DNA from: Moniliella sp. 'wahieum'
Taxonomy: Eukaryota > Basidiomycota > Moniliellomycetes > Moniliellales > Moniliellaceae
DNA: 64,000 nt
Direction: 5' to 3'
NCBI GenBank assembly: GCA_003971905.1
Contig: RSEE01000096.1
Coordinates: forward strand, 1 to 64,000
The notes under the pieces are model-generated. The model was not told where the DNA came from, searched no databases, and was given only the letters and a program-made list of their open reading frames with translations. Position 1 is the first letter of the stretch. Every line of letters begins with the position of its first letter. This document shows positions 1 through 9,802 of this stretch, piece after piece. The translations under genes and the position numbers were made by a program.

Positions 1-18
1 CTAACCCTAACCCTAGGG
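1..18. repeat. Telomeric repeats, left chromosome end
   Basis: The first bases are tandem CCCTAA units (TTAGGG on the other strand), ending in CCCTAGGG. C-rich strand reading 5' to 3' at the left edge is the orientation expected at a left chromosome end. Only two to three units are present, so the assembly starts at the inner edge of the telomere. Another CTAACCCTA lies near 630. Confidence 0.85.
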
Positions 19-560
19 AGGGCCGAGGGTAGATAGCGAGCTACCCGAAGGGAGAGAGTTATGCCGAGGCGATAGCTCGCTATAAAATCGTCCGCTCTAT
101 GCAGCATATGCCCTCCGTTTCTCGATTGGACGCACCGTTGACAAGTTACACCCACCCATCCCTAACCCTACCCAACCCAACCCAACCCGCCCTAACCCTA
201 GGGGAGGGCCGAGGGTAGATAGCTCGCTACCCGAAGGGGAGAGAGTTATGCCGAGGCGATAGCTCGCTACCCGAAGGGGAGAGAGGAGAGTTATGCCGAG
301 GCGATAGCTCGCTACCCGAAGGGGGAGAGAGTTATGCCGAGGCGATAGCTCGCTACCCGAAGGGGAGAGAGTTATGCCGAGGCGATAGCTCGCTACCCGA
401 AGGGGAGAGAGTTATGCCGAGGCGATAGCGAGCTACCCGAAGGGGAGAGAGTTATGCCGAGGCGATAGCGAGCTACCGAAGGGGAGAGAGTTATGCCGAG
501 GCGATAGCGAGCTACCCGAAGGGGAGAGAGTTATGCCGAGGCGATAGCGAGCTACCCGAA
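16..560. repeat. Subtelomeric 40-bp satellite
   Basis: A tandem array with a unit of about 40 bases. Each unit contains GTTATGCCGAGGCGATAG, a short variable core, and CTACCCGAAGGGGAGAGA. The ATG inside successive units falls at 248, 293, 334, 374, 414, 454, 493 and 533, so spacing is 39 to 41 apart from one 45-base unit with an extra GAGAG. Degenerate copies lie at 16-100. The core is AGCTCGCT in the units from 73 to 395 and AGCGAGCT in the first and the last four. The array is interrupted at 100-200 by unrelated and telomere-like sequence. Confidence 0.9.
158..206. repeat. Interstitial telomere-like tract
   Basis: Degenerate C-rich telomere-like sequence (CCCTAACCCTA, then CCCAA repeats, then CCCTAACCCTA) inside the subtelomeric satellite. 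It looks like an old telomere-satellite junction that was duplicated inwards. Confidence 0.7.
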
Positions 561-1700
561 CGTATGCGATGACCTCCGCCTCGATTGTTATGCGCCTCGG
601 GACTATTGAATCTTTGAACATACGTCTAGGCTAACCCTACTATTTTGAATTGCACCGATGCATGCGCGGCCGGCGCGGTCAGACAGAGCTTGTACGATTT
701 TCACCAACCGGGCTCGCTTTTTTTCACCTAGTGGTTTTTGGAACAAGGTGGGTGCCGATTTCAAATTGAAAATCACCAATTGATGCTGACAACATATGTC
801 TAGACTCTAGAGTCGCCGCGCATAGGTCAATCTCTGGTTCCGCTCTTTGTTATACCCTCTTCGCCACCACCTCGCCTTCCCTTACCTCCCGCTTGCCGCA
901 TTAATCGCATTGCCTTGATTACCACTGGCTAATTGGTCTGTGCTTTAGAGACGATGTGTCTCCTAGGTACGAGCCTTTTACGCGTCGCTGCAACTCTCGT
1001 AGCACACAAGCATAGTGTGGCTCGTCACATGCTTTCCTCTCATGTGTCCGCAGGTTGAGCCGGAGCCAGCCATCGTCGTGTCGCTCAGGGCACCACCACA
1101 CTGAGGACTTTGCTGCGCGTTGGTCTCACACTACTCTGCTTTTTCGCATCGAGTGCATCAGCTAGGGGTAGCGAGATGGAATGAAGATAGATTGTCCCTT
1201 GATGATACACACTCCCTACAGTTTTGTAACGACCGCAGCCAAGACCCAAGAACCGGCATCAGGCGTTCACGGCCGATCGGCATGCGGCGGGCAGCGGGCA
1301 TTCCACTGCAGAAGAACCTTCTCCCATTGCGCGGGATGTGCGCATCGTTTTGGCCCGTGCTACCCGCTGTAAGAATTGAGTGTTATGGCATTGGTAGTAG
1401 CGAGAGAGAGCCAGAAGGAACCTTATCCATGACGCGAATACTTTCAGTAGCGCTTGCTCTTCTTTACGACTCCATATGATTCTGCCTACTACAGCGCGTC
1501 CAGTTTCGTGACTGCAGGTCACAGCGTTAGCGGTTACCGGAGCACCTGGACCCCTTTTCAAACTGGTCCGACAACCTACGTACGCGCCTACCTCGGAGGG
1601 TCTAAGCTGCGGCCTTTGCACGCAGACAGCCACCCAAACCAGAGGGTCTCTGCCGCCTCTACACCCGCTCAAGTCAACCAGGATCTGAGGGAGGACCTAA
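561..1700. other. Subtelomeric stretch without a recognised gene
   Basis: Only short unsupported reading frames are present on either strand. No conserved protein motif, tRNA-like structure or repeat array was seen. Confidence 0.5.
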
Positions 1701-1741
1701 CGAGACTCCGATTTGCCCGTCCAAGGGTTTACACCCCTAAA

Positions 1742-3112
1742 CTACAGGGGTGGGCCCACCTCGGAACTCCCCCCAGGACAGTTTCCTTGCACGACGGCAA
1801 CATCTTCCCGGATTTCGTCTTCGTATACGATTGGCTCGGGGATATTGCTAAGTTCCACCATCGAACGCCAATGCACGCCGAATTTGGCCCACAAGGCTCG
1901 AGCGGCTGAGTTCGAATTGTGGAATGACAACTTGTGCCTGCGCACCTTGCCATGTTGTAACCCCGGGAGCGCCCAGGAGTACCTGACTCCTTTGAAACCG
2001 GAACGAGTAGTGACTTTTCTGATAGCACACCTCTGGATTTGGAAGATCTCCCACTGGACTAGTGGCAGGCGTTCAGGCGGCGGGCGCGGGGCGGTATCGT
2101 CCACGTCGTCAAGCGGAAGAGCGGGACGAGGAAGCAAACGATCAGGGCTCGAGGCAGAGTTCTCAACTGGCTCTGCTTGAATGCGGATCTCGGCGGGCGT
2201 TTCTGTTACCTCCCCCCTCACACCCGGTGCATCGGTAGTCGGGGGCGCGACAGCCATCACATCCGTCTGCATCTCGTCCCACCCGTCGGGCTCACGTGGT
2301 CCCCCACGCCCGAACTATCTTTCAGCGGCGGCAAGACAGGAGTGTCGGCGGGAGTGGAAACGGATGCGGTATGGGAAACTTGGTTGTGTCGAGGCACGCA
2401 GGGAGCGATTCAGCTCCGCCCACCACCCATTCGGTGGCGAAGACGGCGACGAGTACCCGTCCACAGGCTCGCTGGTCAGGTCGATCATGTCGGTAGCAAC
2501 AGGAGTATGGGCGACTGTTAGGGAAAATAGTAGGGGAAGCAGTAGGGGAAGCGGAAGCAGAACTAGAACTAGAAGTGGAAGTGGAAGTGGAAGTGGATTG
2601 GTCGACCGAAACCCAAGTAGCGGAAAGAGGCCCCGCACTCGCTTGCGTTGTGACGGGTGCCGGTGCCGTGGGGCTGGGGGACGCGCGTAGCGCGTGGGGC
2701 TGGGAGGTTGTGGGCAGCACCACAGACGAATTGGACGCGGCGCGAACGTCCCCTCGTTCCTCCTTTCGCCTTGCACCCTCCCATCCACTTCCACTTCCTC
2801 CTGCTCTTGCGCTTGCTCTTGCGCTTGCTCTTGCACGCACACCCGCCTGCGCTTGATCAGGAAGCGCCGAGCGCCCAGCGGCACCACGCGATGGGAGGTG
2901 CTACCCCCCGCCGAGTGCGAGTCCTGGGCAGCGAACTGCTGGGCAGCGTCAGGATGCGTGTCGGGTGCGCGGGCTTGGAGTGTGGCATGCAGTACCTTGC
3001 ACGCCGGGGTAAGCCTGGTCAGAAAAAAGAAAAAACAGACGGTCAGGGCTCGAGTTTGGATTTGCACACAGGCACAACACGGGGGCAGGGAGGAGGGGTT
3101 AAGCGCCCGCCG
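1742..3112 (-). CDS. Hypothetical subtelomeric protein, fragmented
   Basis: Unidentified. Several overlapping minus-strand reading segments look protein-like but sit in different frames. One segment has an acidic, proline-rich stretch followed by a charged C-terminal part (about 2272 to 1742). Another contains VATDMIDLTSEPVDG near 2480, which resembles a SUMO-interacting or acidic patch. A hexamer microsatellite (2528-2598) and Gln-Glu coding repeats (near 2800-2833) interrupt it. It may be the 3' part of the gene that starts near 4.6 kb, or a decayed gene. No function is proposed. Confidence 0.2.
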
Positions 3113-3116
3113 TAGC

Positions 3117-3686
3117 TCAAAGGGAAAACGCACCCATCCGAACCAGGAAACCTCGAGTCGACGCAACAGCTCCTTGGCGCGAGCTGGCACACTTCGTCTG
3201 TCGATAGGCCCGCGACCAAGCTCCTGGCCAGTGAGAGCATACAGCGGGGTACCCCCTTGCTCGCGACCGCTCGGTCAGGGCAAGAGAGCGCGTGCCAGTG
3301 GACGAGGCGTAGACACCACTGGGTGGGTCGACTGGCGCCCCTGAGGGCAGGTCGGGCGGCCTGGCAACCGGTTCAGGCACCATCAACAACAAAAAGGGGC
3401 AGCCGGGCGTAACGCAAGTGAACGTGTGCTGCAGCGGGTTGACGAGACGTTGCTGGTTTGCCGTCTCCGGTGCCAATTTGTACGAGCGCGAGGAAGTGTT
3501 TGAGGGCTGGAGGCACCACAGCTTGCCGGGATGGTGGATGAAGAGCGTCGAGGCAACATAGGCCAAGGCCGCTTCGTAACTGTCAACCCGGCGATCCGTG
3601 AGCCACGCAAAACTGGCGCCGGAGCCATAGGCTCGGTACCGCGCTCGGGCGCGGCGTGGGGCAGCGGGAGCGGCATCATCGGCCAT
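3117..3686 (-). CDS. Hypothetical protein with CPFLLL cysteine module (downstream)
   Basis: The reading frame from an ATG at 3686 encodes an Ala/Arg-rich start, then SYEAALAYVASTLF, then a cysteine motif TFTCVTPGCPFLLL followed by a Pro-rich tail. The order (helix with SYEAAL, basic and Ser-rich stretch, C-x5-CPF) recalls the N-terminal FAR1/FLYWCH-like DNA-binding modules found in MULE-type transposases. That link is inference from a short motif only. A very similar motif occurs in the neighbour just upstream on the same strand, so the two are probably tandem domains or duplicates. The frame breaks several times after the motif. Confidence 0.3.
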   Translation of the reverse strand: MADDAAPAAPRRARARYRAYGSGASFAWLTDRRVDSYEAALAYVASTLFIHHPGKLWCLQPSNTSSRSYKLAPETANQQRLVNPLQHTFTCVTPGCPFLLLMVPEPVARPPDLPSGAPVDPPSGVYASSTGTRSLALTERSRARGYPAVCSHWPGAWSRAYRQTKCASSRQGAVASTRGFLVRMGAFSL

Positions 3687-3796
3687 TGCATGTCGGCGGC
3701 GATAGCACGCCGTTTCCGGGCGCTGCGGAGCACATTCGTTGCGCAGATGTATGGATTCTGGAGACAGAAGCCGCACGGCCCGGGAGAAAAAGAAGG

Positions 3797-4651
3797 TCAG
3801 TGGGCGCGAATGGGGATGGAGAAGACACGCACGGTCCAGGTCAAGGGGTGCTGTTGGAGCACTAGTTTGGGCGTCATGTGTAGCAGCGTGTGGTCATCGA
3901 GGCGAGAGAGCGCGGCTAACACCTCCTCGCGCCAGCCCAGCGGCGCGCCCCTGGCCAGTGCGGGCAGGCAGGGGCAGGCGTCGGCGTGGGCAGTGTAGGT
4001 GCGGATGGTCCACCCGCGGGCGGGGGATCGTCGGGGGCGGCAGCGGTGGCGGGGGCGGGGGCGACGATGTGCGGGAGGACGAGGAGGAGGAAGGGGCAGT
4101 CGTGTATGCGGCAGGTAAAGGCGGTCTGGATGGGACCGACGTGGGCGGAGGGCTGGTAGAGAGGGCCCAGGCCGGTGCGGGAATGCGTCGCGTGGCGCTT
4201 TGGCAGTGGCGTGGGTGCAGATTTGCTCGTTGGGGGCGTTGCAGGGCGCTCCGACGCATCCTCCGGCGCATCCCCCGGCGCAACCGCCCACTCGCCCTTC
4301 TCCGACGAGGTGGAGGTCGCCTCCGGCGCAGAAGACGACGCGGACGCTGCGGCCCACTCGAGGTTCAACTCGGCAAAGCTGGCCAGATGCGGGGGCGAAG
4401 AACGGAGCCAGCAATCTTGTTGGCGGCAAACTGCTGCTGCACCACCCTCCCCACCGCCATCTCCCGCGTCGGGTACACCGTCCCATCCGAAGTCCACGTC
4501 CACGCCACCTCCATCGCCGTCGCCGTCGCCATCGCCATCGCCATCGCCATCGCCATCGCCAGGAAACAAGCAACGGCAGCGGACACGAGACAGCAAGCAC
4601 CGCTCGGGACGCACGCGTCACGTGACGTGTCATATGGCGGTCGCGTGTCAC
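3797..4651 (-). CDS. Hypothetical protein with CPFLLL cysteine module (upstream)
   Basis: Minus-strand reading segments encode a Gly/Asp repeat (from a GCCATC hexamer tract at 4511-4560), a segment TVYPTREMAVGRVVQQQFAA, and a cysteine motif TAFTCRIHDCPFLLL. The last segment, ending near 3797, contains SRLDDHTLLHMTPKLVLQ. The cysteine motif matches TFTCVTPGCPFLLL in the downstream neighbour, and TVYPTREMAVGRVV aligns with its SYEAALAYV region. A GTGCGT donor near 3836 and a TCTCCAG acceptor near 3760 could join this exon to the downstream module in one gene. The frames are inconsistent. Function is unknown. Confidence 0.3.
   Translation of the reverse strand: MTRDRHMTRHVTRASRAVLAVSCPLPLLVSWRWRWRWRWRWRRRRRWRWRGRGLRMGRCTRRGRWRWGGWCSSSLPPTRLLAPFFAPASGQLCRVEPRVGRSVRVVFCAGGDLHLVGEGRVGGCAGGCAGGCVGAPCNAPNEQICTHATAKAPRDAFPHRPGPSLPALRPRRSHPDRLYLPHTRLPLPPPRPPAHRRPRPRHRCRPRRSPARGWTIRTYTAHADACPCLPALARGAPLGWREEVLAALSRLDDHTLLHMTPKLVLQQHPLTWTVRVFSIPIRAH
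4511..4560. repeat. GCCATC/GCCGTC hexamer microsatellite
   Basis: About eight tandem CGCCAT/CGCCGT hexamers. On the minus strand they read as Gly-Asp or Trp-Arg runs, depending on frame. Confidence 0.85.
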
Positions 4652-5129
4652 ATGTCACATGTCAGAGACTGGGGTCCGTGCGCCGATGGCAAATGTCAAA
4701 TTGCTGTCAAGCGGCAGCAGAGCAAGCCCCAATTGACTCCTCCTGTCCTACCGCCTTCTGCCCCGACACGATTCCACCATCTGGTACGCTTCCCGGGGTT
4801 CCCCGTCGCAATGAGGGTCAAATAGCGTGGCATACCCGACCGGGTTTCCATGGCTGGAGGAGAGATTTTGCTTTTCTCCCCCCACGCACTTGTCCCATCA
4901 TTGCGCTCCTAGCCCAAGGATGTGTGACGGGCGAACGCTGGCAGGCCGGCCAGCGGTGCGCGCCGATCCCCTTTTAGTCACCCCAAGCCCTTGTATTCGT
5001 GTGAGCGAACGTTGACAGGCGGTCCAACGGAGCTTGTACCCTCCCCAAGTCCCAGAAGAAGCGAGAATTGGTCGGCGGGCCAGCAGCGCCTCTACCCCCT
5101 CCGTTCCCTTGCTCCCAAGATGGCTTTGC

Positions 5130-5290
5130 CTCGCACCCCCGACGAACGAAGGAAGGAGGGGCGTGCGAAGGAGAAGAGACTGTGGCTCGCAATCCCGACG
5201 CTCGAAGGAAAGTGGGGCATGTGAGCAAGAATCCGTTTGGATGGCATGCCCAACGCTCGAAGGAAGGAGGGGCGTGCCGAGTATCCAAGT
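5130..5290. repeat. Degenerate tandem repeat, about 56-bp unit
   Basis: Three imperfect copies of a unit containing CGAAGGAAGGAGGGGCGTGC, at about 5146, 5201 and 5256. The middle copy reads GAAAGTGGGGCATG. Confidence 0.65.
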
Positions 5291-6165
5291 GCCCAGTCCC
5301 CGTTCCAAGTTTGGTCCCTCCCCACTGTTGGAAGAGAGGGAAGCCGTTCCTTTAAGCATAAGGACACGCTTGGTGCAGAGGAGCATGATGTCACGGGCCA
5401 AGGCGGGATGGCAAGCCCGGCGGCGCCTATGTGCGTCCCTTGCCTTCCTAACCCCGTCCCCAGGTTGGCCAGTGTAGCGGATCCGACCTGATCCAATCTC
5501 CAAGCTAAGGCACGTCTGCTCAATCTGATCAAAGAGCTCGCTCCCAAGTTTAGTCCAGCTCCATCGTGGCTGGCTCGACCGCCAGCGCGATATTGGTGAG
5601 TCTCCTTCGTCTCTTTGTGGTTCTCTGTGATACATGTGATGATTCTGGAGCTAATTGCCTGTCAAAGGTTCATCTTGCTTAGACTACAATCGTGTTGTGA
5701 TGCACTGGGGGTGTTGTTCGACGGATGGGTTTAGTGGGTTGTCAAGAAGCGCTGGGCGGCGGTGCTCCAATCCCAGTGGAACGTGTACGTGCAGCGCGGA
5801 GACGCGGCAAAGGGGGCCAACGTTGGAACTGAGATCTTCGATCCTTGTGTCACCGGGAACACCGACTGGCGGGGTCCGGGAGTAGCATTTGAGCTGGAGC
5901 CGGTAGGGGGGGTTGAGGCATGAAGTTGAAGGGATATAACGAGCACAATGACATCCGTTGCTTGTCCCCTCTCCTCCATCTTTTGGCTTCAATTACCCCC
6001 TGACTCCTACACGGCTTCGTGCCATCTCGACTTTGCTTCCCTCTCTGCCCTCGTCTTGACTCCCGGTGCTTCTCTCTGCCATAGACTGTATTTGCCGCCA
6101 GTCCAACTGCCTGGCCCACCGCAACAGACGACCGACTATATCCCCTCCATCGGCCTGAAAAGGCA

Positions 6166-6316
6166 ATTAGAAGGGAGAGCGGCCGAGAGACAGCGGCCCA
6201 GAAAGCGGCTGAGAGACAGCGGCCAAAAAAAGCGGCCGAGTGACAACAGCGGCCAAAAAGCGGCGCCGGGAGCGGCCGGGAGCGGCCGGGAGCGGCCGAG
6301 GGAGCGGCGCAACAGG
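6166..6316. repeat. GCGGCC-rich tandem repeat
   Basis: Repeated AGCGGCC words separated by short A-rich or GA-rich spacers, ending in four tight copies of GGGAGCGGCC. Low-complexity, apparently noncoding. Confidence 0.7.
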
Positions 6317-7157
6317 CGGCGCCGCCTTGTGGGGACGGCACACGCGCCCCAGCCGCTCTGCCGCTGCGCTGCTCTGCGCCACAGTGCCCGAATGGGTTCT
6401 ACCGACGAGGCACGGGGGCAGCGGGCGCTCAACGCCCGTTGCGCCCTCCCGCGCCGGAGATACCGACGGGATGGGTGACCGGTGACCGGTGACGGTGACG
6501 TTTACCATCGATCACTGATCACACTGTCACCCCTGAGGCTGAGGCCAGGCTCGTGACGCGTGAGAGCGCGTGAGCAGTGGGAGTATGCACGAGTACGCCC
6601 GCTGCGAGTTGCCAGCTGCTGGGAGCGCAACCGGGTGACCGCCCCCAACATGGTGGCGACCCATCGCCCTCCCCACACGAGGCCGGCGGCAAAGCAGGCC
6701 ACGCAGGGGCCCTGCCCCTGGTATACTTGTAGCGCACCAAGTCCGACCGCGTTGCCTTGTACCGGATGCCGGTAGCCACAGGCACCGACTAATCGACAGT
6801 CGCTCAGCAGCAGATCGAAGCCATGTATCTTTACCTACAGCCTCGCGCCTATGCCCTCGCTGCCTCCATCGCGTATCCACGTTGGTCCAGCACGCCATCA
6901 CCCACCACCTGAAACCACAGATCAGATCACCGCCGGCTGCCGAGATGCCAGCACACAGCATAACCTTTTTCGCCTCGTCGCCCACTTGTTTCCACCGGCC
7001 GCAACCGCACCTCCCACGATCGCGTTCTGGCAGCTATAATGGCTAGCACACACGCCACTCCTCTCTCCCTGCTCCCCCACCATCCCTCCTATCCCTAGGC
7101 CGTCACCCCCAGCGTCTCGCCGTTCCCGCCTCCCTTCCGCCGCCGCCGTCAGCCTCC

Positions 7158-9395
7158 ATGTTTGCTGCGCCTGAACAGGCGGCCTCTGCCGCCCACCGCA
7201 CAATACGAAACCCCACCCCTCTCACCGACACCACCGCCACCACCACCACCACCAACAACAACAATGCCACCAACGACGACAACGATGCTCACTTTGGCAT
7301 CCCGCCCGAGTCTTGGGACGAGCTGGACGAGGATGACCATGATTTGATCCGTGTCGCCTCTCGTCGCGGGGAGCTAAGCTCGATTCGGTCTCATGACACC
7401 ATTGCGCCCTGAGCGGGGAAGCTGAGAAGGAGCATCAGGGCCTGTCTCCGTCCAAGGCCCAGCTCGACAAGGTCCCTAACGCCGACGTGGAGGCCCAGTC
7501 CAACGGATCGAACTTGGACCTACGCCCCTTTGCGTCGCAAGAGGACAAAGAACAAGTGATCGTTCATTGGGAGTCGTCCGACGACCCTGAAAACCCGCGG
7601 AACTGGGGCATGATCTATCGGTGCGTCGCTGACTCTGGTGGCACACCTCCCTCCCATCTCCCCTGGCTTAGCTTCAACAAACGGAAACTGAGTGCTGACC
7701 CCTTCTGGTGGACCAAATAGCGTGTATGTCACTACGCTCGCTGGTATTCTCGTTTTCAACTCAACGTTTGTGTCCACCATCCCGCAGGGTACCATGGACC
7801 AAATCATTCAAAAGTTCCATGTCTCGAGGGAGGTGGGAACACTTGTCATCTCGGTGCGTATCGCCTATCGTTGCCGTGCGTCCGGTTGCCGATTGGCCAG
7901 GTACTGTGTGGACCCCGGACAATTGACCACGGGCAACTGACCACTGCCTGTTTCATCGTATGATGCCGCCACAGATCTACGTCGCAGGATATTGCTTGGG
8001 CCCATTGATCTGGGCACCGCTTACAGAGAGAGTTGGCCGATACCCCCCCACTGTTATGGCCCTCGTTGGCTTTGTCGCCTTCAACGTGGGTTGCGCTCTC
8101 TCGCAAAATATTGGCTCGCTGCTCGTGTTTCGATTTCTGACGGGCGTGTTTGGCGCCTGCCCGTTGACCACCGCGGGCGCAATTATATTCGACTTATGGG
8201 AACCTGAGGTACGTTGCTCTGCCTTTGGGCCATTGGAGTAGTAGCAGTGAAGTGATGGAACTGATACCATTTGGTTTTGGTTTTGGTTTTGGGCGTGGTT
8301 TTCGATGGCAGCCACGCGGCTATGCCATGGTTTCCTTCTCGCTCGCACCCTCTGCTGGGCCAGCATTGGGGCCCATCGTTTCCGGAGCGATCCATGTGAC
8401 TGGTACGCTGTGGCGCTGGTCGTTTTACGTGTCGATCATGTTTAGCGGTGCGATGCTGGTGATTACGGCGTTGACGCTTCGGGAGACGTATGCGCCGGCC
8501 CTACTGGCTCGTAAGGCGCAGCGTTTCCGCAAGACCTATTCCGACCAACGCTACATGGCTCCGCTCGAGCTCATCGAGTTTCAACCGAGGGACTTTGCCT
8601 ACCAACTGCTGCTTAAGCCATTGGTCATGATGGCTTTGGAGCCCATGCTTCTCTCGGTTTCCATCTTCCTCGCCTACGGTACGTCCTCCTCCTCTCCAGT
8701 CCCGTCCCGCTGTACACGTTGCGTGTGTTTTGGGTTTGGGGGGGCCGCCGTAACAAATTTGCTGACCTGTGGAACAATTCGCCACTTAACCAACAGGCTA
8801 TGGACTCTTGTACCTTTTGTTTGAGTTTTACTCGACGTACCAAACCATCTATGGTCTCAATGCGCTCCAAGAAGGATTGACCTTCTTACCCTTTTTCGTG
8901 GGCAACACGCTCTGCATCATTTGGTATGCCGCCATCACTTTGCCCCGGTACAATCGCAAGCTCGCAGCGGCTCAGGCAAGGGGAGAAACCAAGTTACCAC
9001 CGGAAGATCGCTTGTCGATCAGTAAAGTATGCGGCCGCGTTGGCCATCAGTTTCTTTTGGTTTGGTTGGGCGAGTTATAAGGAGGCGACGCTGTGGGCGC
9101 CGCTGTTGAGTGGCCTGTGTATTGGGGTTGGGGTGTGTGCGCTGTTCCTGTCCTTGACCACGTACGTGGTGGAGGCGTACCAGGCCAATGCGGCCTCGGG
9201 CTTAGCTGCCCAAACTGTCTTGCGGTCCGGTACGGGCGCTGGCTTGCCCCTCGTCGCCCAGGCATGCTGTCCAACATGGGTGTCCATTGGGCTTCCTCCC
9301 TCCTCGCCTTTCTCGCCATCCTCATGACACCCATCCCGTTTGTACTGGAACGCTGGGGGCCCCAGTTACGTGCCAAGTCGCGTTTTGCCTTTTGA
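7158..9395 (+). CDS. MFS transporter, DHA1-type drug/proton antiporter
   Basis: Plasma-membrane major facilitator, probably exporting toxic small molecules in exchange for protons. An Asp/Asn-rich cytosolic N-terminus is followed by DPENPRNW, the motif that precedes the first membrane helix in fungal DHA1 antiporters. Next come GPLIWAPLTERVGRYP (MFS motif A type) and FRFLTGVFGACP (motif B/C type). Later helices include WRWSFYVSIMFSG, LLYLLFEFYSTYQTIYGL and a final MGVHWASSLLAFLA. Four introns fit well: 7621-7720, 7854-7974, 8209-8311 and 8679-8796. The start at 7158 gives a long but plausible tail. Three one-base shifts (near 7400, 9025 and 9265) are needed to keep the conserved sequence in frame. 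Substrate cannot be read from sequence. Confidence 0.85.
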
Positions 9396-9585
9396 TCCAT
9401 CCCTCCCTCACTCCCTCCGTCCATTCATCTATCTCATCGGTGCTCGGATCGGGTTCCCTTTTTTGTTTTCTTGCTGGTCTTCTGGAGGTCTCTTGCTAGA
9501 CGTGTTCTCTGTAACATGTAACACAGCTGTGCTCCACCGTACATTCCATTCATGTTGATCTTGTGCTCATCCCTTTAGCTTCATT

Positions 9586-9802
9586 GTGATGAGACCTGGA
9601 GTCCTGATGGTCCTCTAGGGTGATGCAATCGCACTGGTGGTGGTGGTGTGGCAAGCAGCATTGCCTACAGAGGAACGTCAAGCAGCGAGTCGCCATCAGG
9701 GGCTAAACTGCAGGACAAGGAGAAAAACAGGAGAGGGAAAACAGCGGAACTCCTGCGCCTGAGGAGGAACTGAAGGGACATTGGCCAAAGCACGAGCCAC
9801 CC
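9586..9802 (+). repeat. Dispersed repeat, copy A
   Basis: About 217 bases beginning GTGATGAGACCTGG and ending ACGAGCCACCC, roughly 80 percent identical by eye to 15680-15903 in the same orientation. It has a GGT-triplet run. No reading frame is conserved between the copies, so it is probably noncoding. Confidence 0.85.

Larger units (their letters stand above)
4652..7157. other. Intergenic region upstream of the MFS gene
   Basis: No gene could be supported. The stretch holds 7-base-period arrays at 4648-4664 and 6476-6492, three degenerate units of about 56 bases between 5130 and 5290, and a GCGGCC-rich repeat block at 6166-6316. Confidence 0.5.

Noticed and set aside
19-560. CRISPR-like array
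   Set aside because: Units are contiguous, with no unique spacers, in a eukaryotic subtelomere.
3105-3180. tRNA-like GCCGTAGCTCAAAGGG
   Set aside because: No matching B box or acceptor stem was found downstream.
2315-3190. Membrane protein with a Leu-Pro helix on the minus strand
   Set aside because: The hydrophobic run comes from an AGTGGA hexamer microsatellite read in one frame.
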